Shown: positions 39,961-48,163 of the stretch, one piece after another | Numbering within the stretch: position 1 is the first letter of the stretch | Layout: each line of letters begins with the position of its first letter | Source of the DNA: Oscillospiraceae bacterium | Lineage (GTDB): Bacteria; Bacillota; Clostridia; Oscillospirales; Oscillospiraceae | NCBI GenBank assembly: GCA_020025515.1 | Contig: JAHHRZ010000008.1 | Span: 1-64,000 of the forward strand | Direction of reading: 5' to 3' | DNA length: 64,000 bases | The notes under the pieces: generated by a model | Told to the model about the DNA's origin: nothing | The model's database searches: none | The model's input: the letters and a program-made list of their open reading frames with translations, nothing else | Program-made: the position numbers and the translations under genes

Positions 39961-40242
39961 AGAAACTGGATTGGTTTACTGGTGGACAAGTGTGGGGAAT
40001 TTGTCGAACCGGTGTTACTTTTTCTATGGAAGATCCGGTTTATTATCGTCTAAATATCTGCTGTTTGGCTGGATTTTTGTGTTTTTAAGTATATTGTTGG
40101 GGCAGTTCCCGCTTTGCTGAAAACGACAGAGGCGCCTTTTCCCAGGGGGGAGAGGGGGCCTTTGTATCCTGTACAATGGAAAGATGAAGCAATGATACCG
40201 CCGGAAAACCAAAACTAAATAAAGGAGGTGTGTTGCTGAGTT

Positions 40243-41793
40243 ATGGAACCCTTACAGATCGTATTGCTGATCGTCGGCTTCGTGGCTGCTGCAATTGTAT
40301 TTTTCTTCGTGGGTGTCACTTATCGCAAGAAGGTGGCCGAGCGTGAAATTGGCAGTGCCGAAGACGAAGCTACTCGTATCATCAACGAGGCCATCCGCAG
40401 CGGTGAGAGCAAGAAGAAAGAGCTGCTGCTGGAGGCAAAAGACGAAATCCATAAATCGCGCACCGAGCATGAAAAGGAAGTCAAGGAGCGCCGCAGCGAG
40501 CTGACCAAGCAGGAACGCCGTCTGCAACAGAAAGAAGAGACCCTGGACAAGAAGATGGACACCTACGAACGCAAGGAAGAGGAGCTGTCCAAAAAGCAAG
40601 CCGCCATTGTGGCAACACAAAATGAGGTCAATCTCATTAAGAAAAGCCAGATGGATGTGCTGGAAAAGATCTCCGGCCTGACCCAGGAGGATGCCAAAAA
40701 GTACCTGCTGGACAGCGTGGAGTCTGAGGTCCGCCACGAAACCGCCATGAAGATCAAAGAGGTGGAAACCCAGCTGAAGGATGAGGCTGAGCAGACCGCC
40801 CGTGAGATCATTGCAACTGCAATTCAGCGCTGTGCCGCTGACCATGCCGCAGAGACCACCGTATCCGTGGTGCCTCTGCCAAACGATGAGATGAAGGGCC
40901 GCATCATTGGCCGTGAGGGCCGGAATATCCGCACCCTGGAGACCATCACCGGCGTAGATCTCATCATCGACGACACCCCCGAAGCCATTACCGTTTCTTC
41001 CTTCGATCCCGTCCGCCGGGAGATCGCCCGTCTGGCTCTGGAAAAGCTCATTGCCGATGGACGCATCCATCCCACCCGCATTGAGGACATGGTGGAGAAG
41101 GCCCGCCGGGATGTGGACCGCACCATTAAGGAAGAGGGCGAACGCGCCTGTTATGAGACCGGCATCCACAATCTCCATCCTGAGCTGGTGAAGATTCTGG
41201 GCCGTCAGAAGTACCGTACCTCTTATGGTCAGAATGTTCTGAACCACTCCATCGAGGTCGCCCACATTGCAGGCCTTCTGGCCTCTGAGCTGGGGGTGGA
41301 TGTGCCTCTGGCCAAGCGTGCAGGTCTGCTGCATGACCTGGGTAAGGCTGTGGACCATGAGATGGAAGGCAGCCATGTCCAGCTGGGCGTGGAGCTGGCC
41401 CGGAAGTACAAGGAAAGCCCCGCTGTCATTCATGCCATCGAGGCCCACCACGGCGATGTGGAGCCGCAGACCGTCATTGCCTGCCTGGTTCAGGCAGCGG
41501 ATGCCATTTCTGCCGCCCGTCCCGGCGCCCGCCGTGAAAATGTGGAAAACTATATCCGCCGTCTTCAGAAGCTGGAAGAGCTTACCGGCTCCTATCCCGG
41601 CGTAGAGAAGGCATTTGCCATTCAGGCTGGCCGAGAGGTTCGGATCATGGTAAAGCCCGAGGAGGTCACGGAGGACAACATGATCATTCTGGCCCGGGAC
41701 ATTGCCCGGAAGCTGGAATCCGAGCTGGAATACCCCGGTCAGATCAAGGTCAACGTGATCCGGGAAACCAAGGCTGTGGAATACGCAAAGTAA
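40243..41793 (+). CDS. rny: ribonuclease Y
   Basis: The 516-residue protein has the RNase Y layout in full: an N-terminal membrane helix (about 4-26), a long charged coiled coil (about 30-190), a KH RNA-binding domain with MKGRIIGREGRNIRTLE near 207 and an HD domain with ETGIHNLHPELVKILG, GLLHDLGKAVDHEMEGSH and HHGDVEPQT. It is the membrane-bound endonuclease that starts mRNA turnover in many Firmicutes. AAAGGAGG precedes ATG 40243 by about 14 bases, so the exact start may be a little upstream. It is a single-gene unit. Confidence 0.97.
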   Translation: MEPLQIVLLIVGFVAAAIVFFFVGVTYRKKVAEREIGSAEDEATRIINEAIRSGESKKKELLLEAKDEIHKSRTEHEKEVKERRSELTKQERRLQQKEETLDKKMDTYERKEEELSKKQAAIVATQNEVNLIKKSQMDVLEKISGLTQEDAKKYLLDSVESEVRHETAMKIKEVETQLKDEAEQTAREIIATAIQRCAADHAAETTVSVVPLPNDEMKGRIIGREGRNIRTLETITGVDLIIDDTPEAITVSSFDPVRREIARLALEKLIADGRIHPTRIEDMVEKARRDVDRTIKEEGERACYETGIHNLHPELVKILGRQKYRTSYGQNVLNHSIEVAHIAGLLASELGVDVPLAKRAGLLHDLGKAVDHEMEGSHVQLGVELARKYKESPAVIHAIEAHHGDVEPQTVIACLVQAADAISAARPGARRENVENYIRRLQKLEELTGSYPGVEKAFAIQAGREVRIMVKPEEVTEDNMIILARDIARKLESELEYPGQIKVNVIRETKAVEYAK

Positions 41794-41816
41794 TTTTCAT
41801 TTACAATGAAACCATA

Positions 41817-41854
41817 AAAGGGTGTGCCTGCACAATGTGGGGCACACCCTTTTT
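41817..41854 (+). terminator. terminator of the RNase Y gene
   Basis: AAAGGGTGTGCC at 41817-41828 pairs with GGCACACCCTTT, followed by TTTT. The stretch from here to 42124 holds no further feature I can support. Confidence 0.85.
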
Positions 41855-42124
41855 GCAGATTGCAAACGATATGGAACCAATGCCGATTGCATTTGCCTGA
41901 CGGCTTTGGTAAAATAGAAATGTCACGGCCTGCAATGGGATTGACTTTGAAATGAAACAGAATTTTCCTGAAAAGAGGAACCCGATAAAACTTTATATAC
42001 TGCTGATTTGTCTAAGAGATAGAGGGGGCAGAATTATGGGAGATTCTGAGTTTGGACCGTTTTATAAAAATCTCACAAAAGGGCACTGCCTTCCAAGGCA
42101 TTGAAAAGAAAGAGAGTGAAGTTA

Positions 42125-44260
42125 ATGAGTGATGCTTATTCGCCGGAGCTGCTGGCAGCTGCAATCCATGGAGAGGAAAGGGCTCTGGAGTTCCTGTATA
42201 AAAGCGCGCAGGAGAAAGTGACCCAGACGGTCCGCTCCATGATCCGGGACGAGGATGCGGTGTCGGATATTGTGCAGGACAGCTTTTTGAAAGCATTTTC
42301 CAATCTGGATAAATTGGAAAAACCGGAGCGTTTTTTGGCGTGGATGCGGCGCATTGCGTCCAATACAGCGCTGAACTACCTGAAAAAGAAACAGCCTGTG
42401 CTTTTTTCTGAGCTTACCGGGGAGGAAGAGGAAGAAATTGAGATCGAAGACGAAACGATTGCGCACAATCCCAATGCCCGGCTGGATCAGCAGGAGACCA
42501 ACCGCCTGATTCAGGAGATTGTCAGCGGCCTTAGTGATGAACAGCAGCTTGTGATTGGGATGTTTTATTTTGAAGGAATTCCCATTCGCAGCATTGCTCA
42601 AACGCTGAGATGCTCTGAAAATACCGTGAAGAGCCGTCTGAACTATGGACGAAAAAATGTGGAAAAGAAAGTCCGGGAACTGGAACGTCAGGGAACCAAG
42701 CTCTATTCCATGGCACCGGTACCGTTTTTCCTGTGGCTGCTTGGCAATCTCCATCCCCAGCCTTCTCAGGCGGCTTTGGAAGGAATCCTTTCCCAATGCG
42801 CAGCCCTTTCTTCCGGCGCAGCCGCCGGGGTAGGGGCAAAGGCCGCAACGGTTGGAATGAAGCATGCAGCCAATGCGGCAAAGAAACTGAAAATCAAAAT
42901 CATAGCCGGGGTTTTATCGGTGGCGGCGGTGGGAGGCGGCGCGGCAGTGGCGTTCCTGCATGGGGCATCATCCGACCCGGTGCCGACACCGCCTGCGACG
43001 GTACCGGTCACAGAAGCCCTCACCACGGTACAGACGGTGCAGGAGACACAAATGGAGGAAACAATCGTTCCCACAACCAGCCCTCCGAAAGATCCAAGGC
43101 CGGCATATGAGGCCATTTTGGAGGAATATAGGGTCGCCTGCGCCGATGCCGATTATCTGGAGCATCCACAGCAATACCCCAATGCAGCCAAGGATGGGTT
43201 GGATTACTATCACAGCATGGGAGCCTTTGATTTGTATTATGCTTATGACGACATTGACCACAATGGAACAGATGAATTGCTCATTGGGGCAGAGGGTTCC
43301 ATCTGGGATGTCTATGCCTTTGATGGAGAAAAGCCTGTCAAGCTCATTGACGAGAAAGCCATGGGCGGCGGCCGTGTAAGGCTGTCCATTATGAAAACCG
43401 GAGAGATGTATGTTACAGGTTCGTCCGGTGCATCCAATGGGATTTGCTATATGCGGCGCCTCATGGAGGATGGATTCACCACAGAGGAAGTATTCTATTT
43501 CGATCAGGTGAGCAACGAACTGGGAACAAATTACTATGGGCAAATAGATGGCCAGCACAGTACGCTGACCCCGGAGGAATTTTCTGTGAGGATGGAGCGA
43601 TACACGGAGCGCAACAATTTTCAGTGGAACAATTTGGTAGATGCTCCCATGACCCGGTGGGAGGCATATCAGGAAATTCTGGATGAGTATACCGAAGCCA
43701 TTGAGGCGATGAACCGTGGAAGTTATGATCCACAGCAATACCCCCATGTAAAGTATGTGGTAAATCACGAGGAAGGAACCGGGAAAGAGCCAAGCGGAAT
43801 CCAGTATAACTACCTGATGCTGGATGTGGACGGCAACGGGACAAATGAATTGGTTCTTGCCGCCGGTCTGGAGTATGAGCAGGTTGTGGATATCTATACA
43901 ATCAGGGTTATGGATATCTACACTTACGACGGAACCCAGGCGATAGAGTTTTTCAGGGATCCGGCGTTGGGAGATACCGCCTATTTCGTGGTAGGAGCAG
44001 ATAACAGGATCTATTTTGTTGACAAAAACAGCGAAAATGGACGGGAAATCTGTCTGGAGATCGGCCCCGACGGATATTCTTCGGAGGAGGTCTACTGGTA
44101 TCGCATTGGGGAGAAAAACGGGGAAAAGATTTATTATAATGATACCGAAACCTTGACCAGATCGGATTTTATGTTCCGCTGGCCCCCTTATAACAGCGCA
44201 TTGGTGGGTGCCCAATGGACGGAGCTTTCCACTTATGTACTGAGTGATAACCCGGGATAA
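42125..44260 (+). CDS. ECF sigma factor fused to a membrane helix and a duplicated extracytoplasmic domain
   Basis: The 711-residue protein begins with an ECF sigma factor: region 2 (VSDIVQDSFLKAFSNLDKLE, then RFLAWMRRIASNTALNYLKK) and region 4 near 135-190 (GLSDEQQLVIGMFYFEGIPI, TLRCSENTVKSRLNYGRKNV). One membrane helix follows at about 258-278. The outside part has a Thr/Pro-rich linker and two related halves, each starting AYE-ILEEY or AYQEILDEY and holding a calcium-loop-like DIDHNGTDELLIG or DVDGNGTNELVLA. So sensing domain and sigma factor are on one chain, and no anti-sigma gene is adjacent. Release would need proteolysis. ATG 42125 is chosen over TTG 42101. Confidence 0.88.
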   Translation: MSDAYSPELLAAAIHGEERALEFLYKSAQEKVTQTVRSMIRDEDAVSDIVQDSFLKAFSNLDKLEKPERFLAWMRRIASNTALNYLKKKQPVLFSELTGEEEEEIEIEDETIAHNPNARLDQQETNRLIQEIVSGLSDEQQLVIGMFYFEGIPIRSIAQTLRCSENTVKSRLNYGRKNVEKKVRELERQGTKLYSMAPVPFFLWLLGNLHPQPSQAALEGILSQCAALSSGAAAGVGAKAATVGMKHAANAAKKLKIKIIAGVLSVAAVGGGAAVAFLHGASSDPVPTPPATVPVTEALTTVQTVQETQMEETIVPTTSPPKDPRPAYEAILEEYRVACADADYLEHPQQYPNAAKDGLDYYHSMGAFDLYYAYDDIDHNGTDELLIGAEGSIWDVYAFDGEKPVKLIDEKAMGGGRVRLSIMKTGEMYVTGSSGASNGICYMRRLMEDGFTTEEVFYFDQVSNELGTNYYGQIDGQHSTLTPEEFSVRMERYTERNNFQWNNLVDAPMTRWEAYQEILDEYTEAIEAMNRGSYDPQQYPHVKYVVNHEEGTGKEPSGIQYNYLMLDVDGNGTNELVLAAGLEYEQVVDIYTIRVMDIYTYDGTQAIEFFRDPALGDTAYFVVGADNRIYFVDKNSENGREICLEIGPDGYSSEEVYWYRIGEKNGEKIYYNDTETLTRSDFMFRWPPYNSALVGAQWTELSTYVLSDNPG

Positions 44261-44309
44261 CCCAGGGCAATCGGCTCTGCCGGGATATCGAAAGACTTTA
44301 TAAAAATTA

Positions 44310-44362
44310 CAAGCCTCCATTGTCTGCCGGAAAGGGCATCAATGGAGGCTTGCGGCTTTTTT
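44310..44362. terminator. bidirectional terminator between convergent genes
   Basis: CAAGCCTCCATTG at 44310-44322 pairs perfectly with CAATGGAGGCTTG at 44340-44352, followed by a T tract on the plus strand and, on the minus strand, TAATTTTTA. It serves the sigma gene and the thioesterase gene. Confidence 0.85.
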
Positions 44363-44364
44363 GT

Positions 44365-44751
44365 TTAGAGTTTGTCGTAGGCTTTTTCCAGGAATTTCTG
44401 GGAGGTGACCAGAACACGCTGGTGGGTGCCGTGTCCGATTTCGCCCTGCTCATCAAAGGCAGTGACACGGAAGGTGATCTTCTTACCCTCCACGGCGGTG
44501 ACCTCCGCTTCCGCCCGGACCTCAAGCCCCACAGGGGTGGCGGCAGTATGGCTGATGGACAGCTCGGTGCCCACAGAGGTCTGCCCTTCCTTCAGAGCCG
44601 GTGCAATGGCGTTGCAGGCGGCCCCTTCCATCATGGCCACCATGCAGGGGGTGGCATACACCAGCAGATCGCCGGAGCCAACCTCCAGGGCAGTGTCAGA
44701 GCGTTCCACCTGGGTTTCGGCGGTGCCCAGCATCCCAACGGTAATTTCCAT
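44365..44751 (-). CDS. hotdog-fold thioesterase, FlK-like
   Basis: The 128-residue protein shows the FlK-type hotdog pattern: VYATPCMVAMMEGAACNAIA near 31-50, SVGTELSISHTAATPVGLEV, and FRVTAFDEQGEIGHGTHQRV. Family members hydrolyse small acyl-CoA esters; FlK itself acts on fluoroacetyl-CoA, but most bacterial relatives are of unknown substrate. Thr and Glu and His of the active site appear to be present (T34, E42, H near 69). Single gene. Confidence 0.82.
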   Translation of the reverse strand: MEITVGMLGTAETQVERSDTALEVGSGDLLVYATPCMVAMMEGAACNAIAPALKEGQTSVGTELSISHTAATPVGLEVRAEAEVTAVEGKKITFRVTAFDEQGEIGHGTHQRVLVTSQKFLEKAYDKL

Positions 44752-44936
44752 CGTTTTATTCTCCTTCCGTTCTTACAGATAATGCCTGCTGTGCCTGAGG
44801 AATCCGCCTCATTGGAGCAGACGCAAAGAGTTCCTTCGTTCCTTTTCCGGCTGCCAGCTTTCCTGCGTGGCAGCGGATTTGGGTTCTACTTAGGATGATA
44901 CATGGAAGGGAAAGGAAAGTCAATGAAAAAATGGGG

Positions 44937-44965
44937 TTGCTATTCATATGAAAATTTCATATAAT
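44937..44965 (+). promoter_or_regulatory. promoter of pncB with a palindrome in the spacer
   Basis: TTGCTA at 44937-44942 and TATAAT at 44960-44965 are 17 bases apart. The perfect dyad ATATGAAA-A-TTTCATAT (44946-44962) fills the spacer, where a bound repressor would block RNA polymerase. A small hairpin (TGGGCTGTTGCAGCCCA, about 44979-44995) lies between the promoter and the start codon. Confidence 0.6.
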
Positions 44966-45011
44966 TGGCTTACTACCTTGGGCTGTTGCAGCCCAGTTTT
45001 GTGAGGTGCCA

Positions 45012-46463
45012 ATGATGGAAACCAGAGAAAAACTGAACCTGACCATGCTGTGCGACTTCTATGAGCTGACCATGGGAAATGGCTATTTCCAGACCGGTTA
45101 TAAGGACCGTATCTGTTACTTTGATGTATTTTTCCGTAAGTGCCCCGACAACGGCGGCTTTGCCATTGCTGCCGGACTGGAGCAGATCATTGATTATATC
45201 CGAAATCTTCGATTTGACCCTGCGGATATTGAGTATCTTCGGAGCCGGGATATGTTCTGCCCGGAATTTCTGGACTATCTGAAGGAGTTTCGCTTTACAG
45301 GTGACATCTGGGCCGTGCCGGAGGGCACTCCCATTTTCCCTCATGAGCCGATCATTACCGTTCGGGCTCCCGCCATTGAAGCCCAGCTGATCGAGACCTT
45401 CCTGCTGCTGGCCATCAACCATCAGAGCCTCATTGCCACCAAGGCCAACCGTGTGGTTCGGGCTGCCGAAGGAAGAACCGTTCTGGAGTTTGGCTCCCGC
45501 CGGGCCCAGGGCTCCGATGCAGCGATTCTGGGCGCCCGTGCCGCCTATATCGGCGGCTGCAACGGCACCGCCTGCACCATCTCCGACCAGCTCTACGGCG
45601 TGAAAGCCGGCGGCACCATGGCCCATGCCTGGGTGCAGATGTTTGATTCTGAGTATGAAGCATTCAAGGCCTATTGTGAGATGTATCCCAACAATGCGGT
45701 ATTGCTGGTGGATACCTACAACACTCTCCACTCCGGTGTGCCCAATGCCATCAAGGCCTTTAATGAGGTGCTCAAGCCCATGGGCATTACCAAGTGCGGC
45801 ATTCGGATGGACTCCGGCGATATGGCATACCTGACCCAGAAGGCCCGGAAAATGCTGGACGACGCAGGCTGGACGGAATGCCAGATTTCCGTGTCCAACT
45901 CCCTGGACGAATATATTATTCAGGACCTGCTCCGGCAGGGTGCCCAGATCGATATGTTCGGCGTGGGAGAACGGCTGATTACGGCCCGCAGTGAGCCTGT
46001 GTTCGGCGGTGTGTACAAGCTGGCTGCGGTGGAGAACGAGGACGGCACCATTCAGCCCAAAATCAAGATTTCTGAGAATGTGGGGAAAATCACCAACCCC
46101 CACTATAAGAAGCTCTATCGCTTCTTTGGAAACGACACCGGAAAGGCCATTGCGGACTATCTGTGTGTCTATGACGAAGTCATTGACGACTCCAAGGATA
46201 TGAAAATCTTTGACCCGGAGGCCACCTGGAAGACCAAGACGGTGTATAATTTCACGGCCAAGGAGCTGCAGGTTCCCATTTTCCTGAAGGGTGAGCTGGT
46301 GTATAAGAGCCCCAGCCTGCAGGAGATCCGGGAATATTGCCGGCAGCAGGTGGATACTCTGTGGGATGAGGTCAAACGCTTTGACAATCCCCATACCTAT
46401 TATGTAGACCTGTCCCAGAAGCTTTGGAATGTGAAGTATGGGATGCTGAAGCAGAAGCGGTGA
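45012..46463 (+). CDS. pncB: nicotinate phosphoribosyltransferase
   Basis: The 483-residue enzyme joins nicotinate and phosphoribosyl pyrophosphate, using ATP, to make nicotinate mononucleotide for NAD synthesis. Family features are the N-terminal LTMLCDFYELTMGNGYFQTG, LEFGSRRAQGSDAAILGARA near 158, AGGTMAHAWVQMF with the conserved His, LLVDTYNTLHSGVPNAIKAF and GVGERLITARSEPVFGGVYK. GAGG precedes ATG 45012; ATG 45015 is also possible. Two small membrane protein genes follow in the same operon. Confidence 0.96.
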   Translation: MMETREKLNLTMLCDFYELTMGNGYFQTGYKDRICYFDVFFRKCPDNGGFAIAAGLEQIIDYIRNLRFDPADIEYLRSRDMFCPEFLDYLKEFRFTGDIWAVPEGTPIFPHEPIITVRAPAIEAQLIETFLLLAINHQSLIATKANRVVRAAEGRTVLEFGSRRAQGSDAAILGARAAYIGGCNGTACTISDQLYGVKAGGTMAHAWVQMFDSEYEAFKAYCEMYPNNAVLLVDTYNTLHSGVPNAIKAFNEVLKPMGITKCGIRMDSGDMAYLTQKARKMLDDAGWTECQISVSNSLDEYIIQDLLRQGAQIDMFGVGERLITARSEPVFGGVYKLAAVENEDGTIQPKIKISENVGKITNPHYKKLYRFFGNDTGKAIADYLCVYDEVIDDSKDMKIFDPEATWKTKTVYNFTAKELQVPIFLKGELVYKSPSLQEIREYCRQQVDTLWDEVKRFDNPHTYYVDLSQKLWNVKYGMLKQKR

Positions 46464-46467
46464 GCCT

Positions 46468-47016
46468 ATGAAAGTATCAGCAAAGCAAATGGCTCTGTGC
46501 GGCGTGCTGGCGGCCCTGGCGGTCACCGCCGTCACATTGAGCGGGATGCTGCCCTTTGCGGCTTACTGCGGGCCGGTGCTGGCTTCGGCCCTTCTGGTGC
46601 CGGTGCTGCAGCTGTGCGGCAAGCGCATGGCCTGGGCCTGGTATGCCGCCGTGGCCTTTGTCAGCATTTTGCTCTGCCCGGACCCGGAGGCTTCCGTGTT
46701 GTTCCTTCTGCTGGGCTACTACCCCATTGTGAAATCCGTTCTGGATAAAATCCCGTATCGGGCGCTGAGAATTCTGGCAAAGCTGTTGGTATTCTGCGCA
46801 GCCATGGCCATTATGTATGTGGTGCTCATTTATCTGCTGGGTCTGGAACAGGTGGCCCAGGAGCTGGAGACGGAATCTCCCTGGATTCTGGCAGCGTTTG
46901 GCCTGCTGGGTCTCATTACCTTTGCAATGACAGATGTTTTGCTGGCCAGATTGATCGTGCTCTTTCAGCGCAGGACCGGCGCTTCCATCCACAAGAGAAA
47001 GGACGAACTCCAATGA
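46468..47016 (+). CDS. integral membrane protein, possibly an ECF-type substrate component
   Basis: The 182-residue protein has about five or six membrane helices and starts KQMALCGVLAALAVTAVTLSG, resembling the N-terminus of small S-component transporters. It is encoded four bases after pncB and overlaps the next gene, so a role in taking up niacin or a related vitamin is plausible but not shown. No charged motif specific to a known S component is evident. Confidence 0.6.
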   Translation: MKVSAKQMALCGVLAALAVTAVTLSGMLPFAAYCGPVLASALLVPVLQLCGKRMAWAWYAAVAFVSILLCPDPEASVLFLLLGYYPIVKSVLDKIPYRALRILAKLLVFCAAMAIMYVVLIYLLGLEQVAQELETESPWILAAFGLLGLITFAMTDVLLARLIVLFQRRTGASIHKRKDELQ

Positions 47017-47468
47017 AAATCAAGCCCGGTTTCTGTAAATATATCCTTCACGGCTATTTCATTGCCCTGTGTCTGGTGTCGGTTTCTCTGTTCCTTCCCG
47101 GTACGCCCCTGAATTATGTGCTGGGGCTTCTGGGCCCCCACTCCCTGAGAATCTGCGATACCTACCTGGAGGCGGTATCCGATCAAAGCGTTTTCTGCTT
47201 TATCCTGATTTTCTGGATGCAGGCCTATCCTTTGACCATGACCATTATATATCTGGTCTCCACCATTGGCAAAAACTATACGCCCTATGGGGTGCTCATT
47301 GCCTTGGAGGCGGTGGTGACGGTTGCGCTGGGCGTCTGGGTCATGACCCTGGGGCATGTGGGAGAAGGAATCTATGATGTTGCGGCGGGGCTGTGCAGTC
47401 TGCCGGTTGGCATCGTGTGCGTCATTGCCTCCCAGCGGGGCAAAGCGACGGAATACGGCTCATTTTAA
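47013..47468 (+). CDS. small integral membrane protein, unknown function
   Basis: The 151-residue protein has four likely membrane helices (about 10-29, 55-88, 91-115 and 122-142). Its ATGA overlaps the stop of the previous gene, so the two membrane proteins are translated together. No family recognised. A terminator follows directly. Confidence 0.6.
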   Translation: MKIKPGFCKYILHGYFIALCLVSVSLFLPGTPLNYVLGLLGPHSLRICDTYLEAVSDQSVFCFILIFWMQAYPLTMTIIYLVSTIGKNYTPYGVLIALEAVVTVALGVWVMTLGHVGEGIYDVAAGLCSLPVGIVCVIASQRGKATEYGSF

Positions 47469-47474
47469 CAAGTG

Positions 47475-47506
47475 ACAGGGGCTGCCAGCGACAGCCCCTG
47501 TTTTTT
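47475..47506 (+). terminator. terminator of the pncB operon
   Basis: ACAGGGGCTG at 47475-47484 pairs with CAGCCCCTGT at 47492-47501, followed by TTTTTT. Confidence 0.88.
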
Positions 47507-47523
47507 CTATTCGGAGGAGTTTT

Positions 47524-48159
47524 ATGCGAAATATACCGGATTTTACCTGTGAACACGGAGTTGCCACTTTGATTTTGCGAGAAATCCCGGTGAAAGAAGA
47601 GGCCTATTGCCTGGTCAGATGGGCCCAGCCCGGAGAAGAACCGGCGCTGCTGGAGCAGTGCCGCCGCTTTTGCCGCATGGCAGGAGCGCAGCGGGTCTAT
47701 GCCACAGGGGTGGAGCTTTCCCAAGAACCTGCCTTTCGCATCCTGCGGATGACGGCGCCAAGACCCGCAGAGCAGGATCAAAGCCTGTGCCTGTGGCCTC
47801 TGCTGGGAGAAAACTGGGAAACATACCGCAGGCTTTACAATGAAGCCATGGTGTCGGTATCCGGAGCCCGCCTGCTGGAGGACCGGGACAAAGACAGGAT
47901 GGTGCAGGCCGGGGGCGCTTACTTTGTTCACAGAGATGAAAAGCTCCTGGGCTTGGGCCAAGTGGAGGGAAACAAGCTCTTATCCTTGGTATCCTGCGTT
48001 CCGGGGGCAGGGCAGCAGGTGGCCACAGCTCTGCTGCATGTGATCTCTGAGGATGTGGCAGAGCTGCGGGTGGCGGACAATAACGAGCGAGCCTGCCGCC
48101 TCTATAGACGCATGGGCTTTGTGCCTGTGGGCATCGAAGAAACCTGGTATGAGCTATAG
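47524..48159 (+). CDS. GNAT-family acetyltransferase-like protein
   Basis: The 211-residue protein ends with a GNAT-like core: VSCVPGAGQQVATALLHVIS, then LRVADNNERACRLYRRMGFV, the usual end of the fold. The first half is less clear and may be a second, degenerate GNAT domain, as its length suggests. TCGGAGGAG precedes ATG 47524. Substrate unknown. It converges with the carboxypeptidase gene, four bases away. Confidence 0.75.
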   Translation: MRNIPDFTCEHGVATLILREIPVKEEAYCLVRWAQPGEEPALLEQCRRFCRMAGAQRVYATGVELSQEPAFRILRMTAPRPAEQDQSLCLWPLLGENWETYRRLYNEAMVSVSGARLLEDRDKDRMVQAGGAYFVHRDEKLLGLGQVEGNKLLSLVSCVPGAGQQVATALLHVISEDVAELRVADNNERACRLYRRMGFVPVGIEETWYEL

Positions 48160-48163
48160 CGCA

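Noticed and set aside
40252..41451. Open minus-strand frame of 399 codons opposite RNase Y
   Set aside because: Antisense shadow of a highly conserved gene.
42968..44320. Open minus-strand frame of 450 codons opposite the sigma fusion protein
   Set aside because: It starts beyond the bidirectional terminator, has no ribosome binding site and no domain.
44973..46535. Open minus-strand frame of 520 codons opposite pncB
   Set aside because: Antisense shadow; pncB family motifs on the plus strand are unambiguous.
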